A DNA stretch of 64,000 bases from Lachnospiraceae bacterium (GTDB lineage Bacteria > Bacillota > Clostridia > Lachnospirales > Lachnospiraceae): NCBI GenBank assembly GCA_910575105.1, contig CAJTDK010000009.1, positions 62,001 to 126,000 on the forward strand, read 5' to 3'. Made by a program: the position numbers and the translations under genes. Shown here in pieces: positions 57,790-64,000 of the stretch (position 1 is its first letter; each line of letters opens with the position of its first letter). A model generated the notes under the pieces. That model saw nothing but the letters and a program-made list of their open reading frames with translations. It had not been told where the DNA came from and made no database searches.

Positions 57790-60711
57790 ATGAGTATCAG
57801 AGATGTGAAGGGGTATGAGCTAATCAAAGAAGAAGCATTGAAAGGGATCAAGGCGAAGGGGTATCTTCTCAGGCATAAAAAGAGCGGTGCGCGGGTGATC
57901 TATGTGGAGAATGAGGACAATAACAAAGTATTTTCTATAGGATTCCGCACGCCGCCGGACGACAGCACGGGAGTGCCGCATATTCTGGAGCATTCCGTGC
58001 TCTGCGGCTCGAAGAATTTTCCGGCTAAGGATCCGTTCGTGGAGCTGGTGAAGGGGTCCCTCAATACATTTTTAAATGCTATGACCTATCCTGACAAGAC
58101 CGTATATCCGGTGGCGAGCTGCAACGACAAGGATTTTCAGAACCTGATGCATGTATATATGGACGCAGTGCTCTATCCGAATATTTATGAGCATGAAGAG
58201 ATCTTCCGGCAGGAGGGGTGGAGCTACAAGCTTGACTCTGCCGAAGATAAGCTTACCTACAACGGTGTGGTATACAATGAGATGAAGGGGGCCTTTTCTT
58301 CGCCGGAGGGTGTGCTTGACCGGGTGGTTTTGAATACGCTGTTTCCGGACACCTCCTATGCCAATGAGTCCGGCGGGGACCCGGAGGTGATTCCAAAGCT
58401 TAGCTATGAGCAGTTCTTGGATTTTCACCGGCGGTATTATCATCCGTCCAACAGCTATATCTATCTGTACGGCGATATGGATATCGAAGATAAATTGAAC
58501 TGGCTTGATAGAGAATACTTGTCTGCGTTTGACTTCCAGCCGGTGGATTCTGTGATCAGGGTGCAGCATCCGTTTGAGGCTATGCAGGAGAAAACCATTG
58601 AATATTCCATAGCAAGCGATGAATCTGAGGAGGACAATACCTATCTTTCCTACAATAAAGTGATCGGAACAAGTCTTGACCGGGAGCTTTATCTTGCTTT
58701 TGAGATTCTGGATTACGCACTTCTGTCAGCGCCAGGGGCGCCGCTTAAGAAGGCGCTCACGGATGCAGGTATCGGGAAAGATATTATGGGCTCCTATGAT
58801 AACGGTATCCTTCAGCCCGTGTTTTCCGTGATTGCGAAGAATGCTAATGAAGGGCAGAAGGAGGCATTTATCAGGGTGATCGAGGATGTGCTTTCCGGCA
58901 TCGTGAAGGACGGGATCGATAGGAAAGCTCTGGAGGCGGGGATTAATTATCATGAATTCCGCTACCGGGAGGCGGATTTCGGCAATTACCCGAAGGGGCT
59001 GATGTACGGACTGCAGATCTTGGAAAGCTGGCTCTATGATGAGAATGAGCCGTTTATGCATATTGAAGCTTTGGATACCTTTGCGTTTCTGAAGGAAAAG
59101 GTGGGAACCGGGTATTATGAGGAGCTGATCGGGAAGTATCTGCTTGACAATCCTCATGGGGCGATCGTGACCGTCAAGCCCCAAAAGGGGCGGACGGCCA
59201 GGATGGATGCTGCCCTTGAACGGAAATTGCAGGAGTATAAGGCGACCCTTAGCGAACAGGAGATCGGGGAGCTTGTGGAACGTACAAAGGGGCTTGAGGA
59301 GTACCAGTCTGAGCCGGAGAGCAAGGAGGCGCTGGAGCGCATACCGGTGCTTAAGCGCCAGGATATTTCCAGGGAGATCGAGCCGATCGTCAATGAGGAG
59401 CTTAACCTGGCGGGCATTCCGGTTATCTTCCATGAGATCGAGACCAATGGCATCGGCTATGCGGATGTGCTGTTTGACATGTCCTCGGTCAGCGAGGATC
59501 TTCTGCCTTATGTGGGCATCCTGCAGTCTGTTCTTGGGATCATCGATACGGAGCATTATGATTACGGCACATTGTTCAATGAGATCAATGTGCATACGGG
59601 AGGCATCGGCACCTCCCTTGAGATCTACAACGATGTGACGAATATCCGGGAGAAAGCGTTCAAGTCTACGTTTGAGATCAAGGGAAAGGCGCTGTACGGT
59701 AAGCTTCCGGTGGTATTTGCCATGATGGAGGAGATCTTGACGGCGTCGAAGCTTGAGGATACGAAGCGGATCAAGGAGATCCTTTCCATGGTGAAGTCAA
59801 GGCTTCTGATGCGGTTCCAGTCGGCAGGACACCAGACGGCGGCGCTTCGGGCGCTGTCTTATGCGTCTCCTTCAGCGAAGCTTAAGGATATGACGAACGG
59901 GATTGCGTTCTACGAGACGGTTTCTCATATTGAAGAGCATTTTGATGAGGAGAAGGAAGAGCTGGTAAGGATTCTTAAGAAGCTTTCGGCGCAGATTTTC
60001 CGTGGGGACAGGATGATGATCAGCTTCACGGCTTCTAAGGAAGGGCTTGAGGGGCTTGAACCCCTTGTGGATAAGCTGAAGAACAGCCTGTTTGCCGGGG
60101 AATGTGAGGATACAAGATGTGTGCTTCACTGTGAGAAGAAGAACGAGGGCTTCAAGACGGCGTCTAAGGTGCAGTATGTGGCGAAGACGGGCAACTTTAT
60201 CGATAACGGCGCGTCCTATACCGGCGCCCTGCAGATCCTGAAGGTGATCTTAAGCTATGACTATTTGTGGCAGAATATCCGTGTGAAGGGCGGGGCATAC
60301 GGCTGCATGAGCAATTTTAACCGGATCGGGGAGGGGTACTTTGTGTCCTACCGCGACCCGCATCTGGAGCGGACTTTTAAGGTCTACGACGGTGTTGTGG
60401 ATTATCTTAAGGATTTTACCGTCAGCGAGCGCGACATGACGAAATATATCATCGGAACCATGAGCAATATCGACCAGCCGATGACTCCGGCGACAAAGGG
60501 AGAGCGATCCATGAACCTGTATATGAATAAGGTAAGCGCCGAGATGATCCGGGAGGAGAGAAACCAGATCCTTGACGCCACCCAGGAGGATATCCGCGCC
60601 CTCCACCGTGTGGCAGAAGCAGTGCTTAAGGCGGACCAGCTCTGTGTCATCGGCGGGGAGGAGAAGATCGAGGAGAATAAGGAGCTGTTCGGTACGGTGA
60701 CGGGATTTTAG
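57790..60711 (+). CDS. M16C-family zinc metallopeptidase
   Basis: A 973-residue inverzincin of the presequence-protease (PreP/Cym1) type. The HxxEH motif is HILEH (64-68) with NTFLNAMTYPDKTVYPV following, and the second Glu region EHEEIFRQEGWSYKL; four repeated M16 halves are joined by a helical hinge near residue 480-540. Length matches the family. It degrades peptides in the cytoplasm of clostridia; some are moved outside. ATG 57790 (MSIRDVKGYEL) is chosen over the longer frame at 57688, which lacks homology and reads out of the rpoN tail. Separate transcription is likely. Confidence 0.92.
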   Translation: MSIRDVKGYELIKEEALKGIKAKGYLLRHKKSGARVIYVENEDNNKVFSIGFRTPPDDSTGVPHILEHSVLCGSKNFPAKDPFVELVKGSLNTFLNAMTYPDKTVYPVASCNDKDFQNLMHVYMDAVLYPNIYEHEEIFRQEGWSYKLDSAEDKLTYNGVVYNEMKGAFSSPEGVLDRVVLNTLFPDTSYANESGGDPEVIPKLSYEQFLDFHRRYYHPSNSYIYLYGDMDIEDKLNWLDREYLSAFDFQPVDSVIRVQHPFEAMQEKTIEYSIASDESEEDNTYLSYNKVIGTSLDRELYLAFEILDYALLSAPGAPLKKALTDAGIGKDIMGSYDNGILQPVFSVIAKNANEGQKEAFIRVIEDVLSGIVKDGIDRKALEAGINYHEFRYREADFGNYPKGLMYGLQILESWLYDENEPFMHIEALDTFAFLKEKVGTGYYEELIGKYLLDNPHGAIVTVKPQKGRTARMDAALERKLQEYKATLSEQEIGELVERTKGLEEYQSEPESKEALERIPVLKRQDISREIEPIVNEELNLAGIPVIFHEIETNGIGYADVLFDMSSVSEDLLPYVGILQSVLGIIDTEHYDYGTLFNEINVHTGGIGTSLEIYNDVTNIREKAFKSTFEIKGKALYGKLPVVFAMMEEILTASKLEDTKRIKEILSMVKSRLLMRFQSAGHQTAALRALSYASPSAKLKDMTNGIAFYETVSHIEEHFDEEKEELVRILKKLSAQIFRGDRMMISFTASKEGLEGLEPLVDKLKNSLFAGECEDTRCVLHCEKKNEGFKTASKVQYVAKTGNFIDNGASYTGALQILKVILSYDYLWQNIRVKGGAYGCMSNFNRIGEGYFVSYRDPHLERTFKVYDGVVDYLKDFTVSERDMTKYIIGTMSNIDQPMTPATKGERSMNLYMNKVSAEMIREERNQILDATQEDIRALHRVAEAVLKADQLCVIGGEEKIEENKELFGTVTGF

Positions 60712-60829
60712 CAGGATGCTTATTATCCGGTGAAAAGGCGGAGGCTGTGATAGACCTGCATGTCAGCGGATGAAAGAGTTTATGGCGGTAAAACGCTTCA
60801 ACAAACAGTTGTGCATAAAAGGAGAAAGT

Positions 60830-61726
60830 ATGAATAAAGATTATAAGTCGGGCTTTGTGACGCTGATCGGGCGGCCTAATGTGGGGAAATCTACGCTGAT
60901 GAACTACCTGATCGGACAGAAGATCGCCATCACCTCTAACAAGCCCCAGACCACCAGAAACCGTATCCAGACGGTTCTTACCACCGAGAAGGGGCAGATC
61001 GTGTTCGTGGATACGCCGGGCATCCACAAGGCGAAGAATAAGCTGGGAGAATATATGGTGAATGTGGCGGAGCGCACGTTGAATGAGGTGGACGTGGTGC
61101 TCTGGCTGGTGGAGCCTACGACCTTTATCGGGGCGGGGGAGCAGCATATCGCAAAGCAGCTTAAGCGGGTGGATACGCCGGTCGTCCTTGTCATCAATAA
61201 GATCGACAGTGTGAAGCGGGAGGAAGTCTTTGCGGCGATTGATGCCTATAAGGATATCTACGATTTTGCGGAGATCGTGCCGGTGTCGGCCAGGAGCGGG
61301 AGCAATGCGGGTGAGCTTATGGACGTGGTGATGAAGTATCTTCCTTACGGGCCGCAGTTCTACGATGAGGATACGGTGACGGACCAGCCGGAGCGCCAGA
61401 TCGTGGCAGAGCTTATCCGGGAGAAGGCGCTCCACTCTCTGGAGGAGGAGATTCCCCACGGCATCGCGGTGGCCATCGACCGGATGAAGCGGCGGGGGAA
61501 GGTGATGCATATCGATGCCACCATCATCTGCGAGCGGGATTCCCACAAGGGGATAATTATTGGAAAACAAGGAAATATGTTGAAAAAGATCGGCAGCACG
61601 GCGCGTTTTGAGATTGAAAAAATGCTGGAATGCCAGGTAAATCTTAAGCTTTGGGTGAAGGTGAAGAAGGACTGGCGGGACAGTGAATACCTGATGAAAA
61701 ATTTTGGATACCGCGAGGACGAATAG
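60830..61726 (+). CDS. era: GTPase Era
   Basis: A 298-residue GTPase that binds the 3' end of 16S rRNA and helps mature the 30S subunit. G motifs: G1 GRPNVGKST, G2 TTRNRIQTV, G3 DTPG, G4 NKID, G5 SAR. The C-terminal KH domain is present (ATIICERDSHKGIIIGKQGNMLKKIG). ATG 60830 (MNKDYKSG) has AAAGGAGA upstream; the frame runs further up without homology. Next come yqzL and recO, the usual Firmicutes order. Confidence 0.97.
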   Translation: MNKDYKSGFVTLIGRPNVGKSTLMNYLIGQKIAITSNKPQTTRNRIQTVLTTEKGQIVFVDTPGIHKAKNKLGEYMVNVAERTLNEVDVVLWLVEPTTFIGAGEQHIAKQLKRVDTPVVLVINKIDSVKREEVFAAIDAYKDIYDFAEIVPVSARSGSNAGELMDVVMKYLPYGPQFYDEDTVTDQPERQIVAELIREKALHSLEEEIPHGIAVAIDRMKRRGKVMHIDATIICERDSHKGIIIGKQGNMLKKIGSTARFEIEKMLECQVNLKLWVKVKKDWRDSEYLMKNFGYREDE

Positions 61727-61805
61727 AATAGACCTTCTATGGGGGAATCTAATCTTAAAGGCTGGGACAGGCATTTGCCCCGGCGTCAGAAGATGAGGTG
61801 AGCGC

Positions 61806-61982
61806 ATGGAAGAACAATACTGGAACCGTTTTGCCAGGACGGGAAAAATAGCGGACTACCTGACTTACAGGGGGATTGCGATCTGTAAGCAGGTGATGGG
61901 CCGCTGCGAAGGAGATACAGGCAGTGAATCAGATTACATTGACTGGGATGGTGCTGTCAGCAGCGCCGATGGGGGAGTATGA
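61806..61982 (+). CDS. YqzL-like small protein between era and recO
   Basis: A 58-residue protein beginning MEEQYWNRFARTGKIADYLTY, then YRGIAICKQ. Tiny proteins starting with W-x-x-F-x-x-[ST]G-x-[IV]-x-x-YL sit between era and recO in many Firmicutes (YqzL). GAGGTGAGC lies before the ATG. Its last 59 bases overlap the start of recO in another frame, a likely translational coupling. Function unknown. It is short enough to be missed by usual length cut-offs. Confidence 0.7.
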   Translation: MEEQYWNRFARTGKIADYLTYRGIAICKQVMGRCEGDTGSESDYIDWDGAVSSADGGV

Positions 61983-62667
61983 CAGGCGCGTAGTGCTCCT
62001 TACTAAGGAGCGGGGGAAGATCGCGGCATTTGCGCGGGGTGCGAGAAAGCCGAACAGCGCGCTGGTGGGCGTGACAAGCCCGTTTACATTCGGAACATTT
62101 GAAGTCTATGAGGGGCGGACATCCTATACGCTGGTGTCGGCCTCTGTTTCCAATTATTTTGAGGAGCTGCGCATGGATGTGGAGGGAGCGTATTATGGCT
62201 TTTACTTTCTGGATATTGCCAATTATTACGGGAGGGAGGCCAACGATGAGACAGCGCTTTTGAAGCTTCTCTACCAGACGCTAAGAGCCCTTGTCAATCC
62301 TCATATTCCCAATAAACTTATCCGCTATATCTATGAGCTAAAGGCGGTCAGCGTAAACGGAGAAGGCCCCCAGGTATTTTCCTGCGTCTGCTGCGGGGAC
62401 AAGGAGAGAAAGAAGGTGTTCAGCGTGAAGCGGGGCGGACTTTTGTGCGAGAACTGCGCGGGGCGGGCGAAGGATGGAAAGGAGCTTTTGCCTTCTACGT
62501 TGTATGCCATGCAGTATATCGCGGCTACGCCGGTGGAGAAGCTTTATACCTTTGTGGTGAAGGAAGAGGTGCTTAAGGAGCTTGGAGAGGTCGTGGGGGC
62601 GTATATGGAGGAGTATGTGGGGAGGAAGTTTAAGTCGCTAGAGATCCTGGGGACGGTTGCGGAGTAG
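61924..62667 (+). CDS. recO: DNA repair protein RecO
   Basis: A 247-residue recombination mediator that helps load RecA on SSB-coated DNA with RecR. N-terminal OB fold (GMVLSAAPMGEYDRRVVLLTKERGKIAAFARGARKPNS), a helical middle (YYGFYFLDIANYYGREANDETALLKLLYQTLRAL), and a zinc-binding pattern FSCVCCGD ... GLLCENCAG. GTG start with AAGGAG 9 bases upstream, overlapping yqzL. Ends 46 bp before coaBC. Confidence 0.95.
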   Translation: MNQITLTGMVLSAAPMGEYDRRVVLLTKERGKIAAFARGARKPNSALVGVTSPFTFGTFEVYEGRTSYTLVSASVSNYFEELRMDVEGAYYGFYFLDIANYYGREANDETALLKLLYQTLRALVNPHIPNKLIRYIYELKAVSVNGEGPQVFSCVCCGDKERKKVFSVKRGGLLCENCAGRAKDGKELLPSTLYAMQYIAATPVEKLYTFVVKEEVLKELGEVVGAYMEEYVGRKFKSLEILGTVAE

Positions 62668-62713
62668 AGGAAGAGATAAAGGGGTTCGAAGAATAAAAGA
62701 AAGGAAGAAAGCT

Positions 62714-63919
62714 ATGTTAAATGGAAAAACCATTCTCCTCGGCGTCACCGGCGGAATCGCCGCATACAAGAGCGCGTCTCTTGCCAGCCTTTTAGTAAAG
62801 TCAGGAGCCGAGGTACGCGTTCTCATGACGGAGCACGCGAAGAATTTTATCAATCCGATTACCTTTGAGTCGCTGACGGGACACAAGTGTGTTTCGGACA
62901 CCTTCGACCGGAACTTCGAGTTCAAAGTGGAGCATGTGGCGCTTGCGAAAAAGGCGGATGCGGTCATCATCGCTCCGGCGACAGCCAATGTGACCGCAAA
63001 GCTGGCTCACGGCATTGCGGACGATATGCTGACGACAACGGTGCTTGCCTGCCGGTGCCCGAAGATCGTCGCTCCTGCCATGAATACCGCGATGTATGAG
63101 AATCCTGTGACCCAGGACAATCTGAACACCCTGCGCCGTTACGGCATGGAGATTGCAGAGCCGGACAGCGGATATCTGGCCTGCGGGGACGTGGGCGCAG
63201 GGAAGATGCCCGAGCCGGAGGTTCTTTTGGAGTACGTTTACCGGGCCTGCGCATTTACTGGAGAGCAGAAGGATATGGAAGGGCTGAAGGTGCTGGTCAC
63301 GGCAGGTCCTACCCAGGAGGCAGTGGATCCTGTGCGGTATATCACCAACCATTCTTCTGGGAAAATGGGCTATAGCATCGCCAGGATGTGCATGCTTAGG
63401 GGGGCGTCAGTCACACTCGTGACAGGAAAGACAGCAATCAGGGCTCCGATGTTCGTGGATGTGGTTCCTGTGGTGTCGGCAAAAGAGATGTATGATGCGG
63501 TCGTCTCAAGAAGTGAGGAGATGGACATCATCATCAAGGCGGCAGCCGTTGCGGATTACCGCCCACGTCATGTGGCGGAGGAGAAGGTGAAGAAAGGGGA
63601 CGGTCAGATGGTAATCGAGCTGGAACGGACGGACGATATCCTGGCAGATTTAGGCAGCCGTAAGAGGGACGGGCAGTTTTTGTGCGGATTTTCCATGGAG
63701 ACGGAGCGTATGATTGAGAATTCCAGGAAAAAGCTTGTCAGGAAAAATCTGGACATGATCGCGGCGAATAACCTGAAGGTTCAGGGAGCGGGATTTGAGA
63801 CGGACACGAATATCGTCACGCTGATCGGAAAGGATTTCCAGGAGGAGCTGCCGATGATGGATAAGGGACAGGTGGCGTCCTGCCTTCTCGACAAAATATT
63901 GGAACTTATGAAGTCATAG
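62714..63919 (+). CDS. coaBC: CoaBC bifunctional pantothenate-pathway enzyme
   Basis: A 401-residue fusion for coenzyme A synthesis: N-terminal flavin-dependent 4'-phosphopantothenoylcysteine decarboxylase (CoaC: GVTGGIAAYKSASL, ADAVIIAPATANVTAKLAHGIADDMLTTT, PAMNTAMYENP with the catalytic region) and C-terminal phosphopantothenoylcysteine synthetase (CoaB: VTAGPTQEAVDPVRYITNHSSGKMGYSIA, KAAAVADYRP, and the KKGDG-Lys region). ATG 62714 has GAAAGGAAG upstream; the earlier frame is a leader. Complete length for the family. Confidence 0.97.
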   Translation: MLNGKTILLGVTGGIAAYKSASLASLLVKSGAEVRVLMTEHAKNFINPITFESLTGHKCVSDTFDRNFEFKVEHVALAKKADAVIIAPATANVTAKLAHGIADDMLTTTVLACRCPKIVAPAMNTAMYENPVTQDNLNTLRRYGMEIAEPDSGYLACGDVGAGKMPEPEVLLEYVYRACAFTGEQKDMEGLKVLVTAGPTQEAVDPVRYITNHSSGKMGYSIARMCMLRGASVTLVTGKTAIRAPMFVDVVPVVSAKEMYDAVVSRSEEMDIIIKAAAVADYRPRHVAEEKVKKGDGQMVIELERTDDILADLGSRKRDGQFLCGFSMETERMIENSRKKLVRKNLDMIAANNLKVQGAGFETDTNIVTLIGKDFQEELPMMDKGQVASCLLDKILELMKS

Positions 63920-63942
63920 GAAAAAATACTTAGGAGAAATAT

Positions 63943-64000
63943 ATGATGAATACGATAATCAGGCAGTCAATTTTAAGCGGTATGCTGGTGGGCATCGGCG
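63943..64000 (+). CDS. Start of a membrane protein, probably formate/nitrite transporter family (window-truncated)
   Basis: Only the first 19 codons are visible: MMNTIIRQSILSGMLVGIG. A Gln-Ser-Ile-Leu-x-Gly-Met-x-x-Gly-Ile-Gly start resembles the first helix of FNT-family channels (formate, nitrite, hydrosulfide). AGGAG lies 8 bases before the ATG. Too short to be sure. Confidence 0.4.
   Translation, partial: MMNTIIRQSILSGMLVGIG

Noticed and set aside
1-64000. tRNA, rRNA, phage or autonomous transposase genes
   Set aside because: None recognised in any intergenic gap or frame by eye; a covariance search was not possible, so a missed tRNA is unlikely but not excluded.

Overview
The window looks like chromosome from an anaerobic, low-to-mid-GC Gram-positive, most likely a gut Clostridia/Lachnospiraceae member. 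The reasons are a single-polypeptide pyruvate:ferredoxin oxidoreductase, a selenocysteine-containing Stickland reductase component (GrdE/GrdB type with GrdX), Bce-type ABC/two-component modules, a lysine riboswitch on an NhaC-family carrier, Firmicutes-type promoters and purine-rich Shine-Dalgarno sites, and the conserved era-yqzL-recO order. Species is not determined. No rRNA, tRNA, CRISPR array, phage or autonomous transposase gene was seen.

Layout. 0-4 kb: the 3' end of acetolactate synthase, a Cdd1-like protein, a lipoprotein/XRE-regulator pair and rtcB. 4-9.7 kb: a response regulator, histidine kinase, ABC ATPase and large FtsX-type permease, with OmpR-type direct repeats before the ATPase. 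9.8-12.2 kb: bioY-bioB-bioD behind a promoter that overlaps a BirA-like operator. 12.4-19.7 kb: a GH13_4 amylosucrase-like enzyme with a repetitive charged N-terminus, a SanA-like protein, a polysaccharide deacetylase, an aldehyde dehydrogenase, an iron alcohol dehydrogenase and a MarR regulator. 20.4-25.9 kb: a visibly AT-richer block with an FMN-reductase/SGNH fusion, an MFS carrier, a PatB-type C-S lyase, RidA and a second MarR. 26-28.5 kb: secreted and lipoprotein genes, one decayed. 28.6-33.2 kb: a complete BceAB-RS-like module. 33.2-35.9 kb: LysR, a C_GCAxxG_C_C redox protein and a TDT carrier. 37-42.7 kb: D-serine dehydratase, PFOR and hemerythrin. 42.8-46.7 kb: ROK regulator, polyol dehydrogenase and GPH carrier. 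46.7-52.4 kb: lysine riboswitch plus NhaC carrier, then grdX-grdE-grdB. 52.4-57.7 kb: a coiled-coil protein, a sigma-54 activator/LytTR/GHKL-kinase operon, and divergent rpoN. 57.8-64 kb: M16C protease, era, yqzL, recO, coaBC and the start of a probable formate/nitrite-type channel.

Three observations stand out. (1) A dispersed, hairpin-rich, non-coding element of about 145 bp occurs five times (three full-ended, two truncated). Three copies are flanked by perfect 8-bp direct repeats and have GTTRCTATTCAYGG-type inverted ends, so it is a MITE family; every copy sits within 34 bp downstream of a gene's stop codon. (2) grdB is split in conventional ORF calling by an in-frame UGA at 52138-52140, which is the selenocysteine codon (U350), followed by a candidate SECIS hairpin. 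(3) The grdX-E-B operon is preceded by a correctly spaced sigma-54 -24/-12 element and a 20-bp-phased direct repeat. rpoN and a sensor-less sigma-54 activator, the latter co-operonic with a LytTR two-component system, lie 3-5 kb downstream. Together these suggest a local sigma-54 circuit for Stickland-type reduction.
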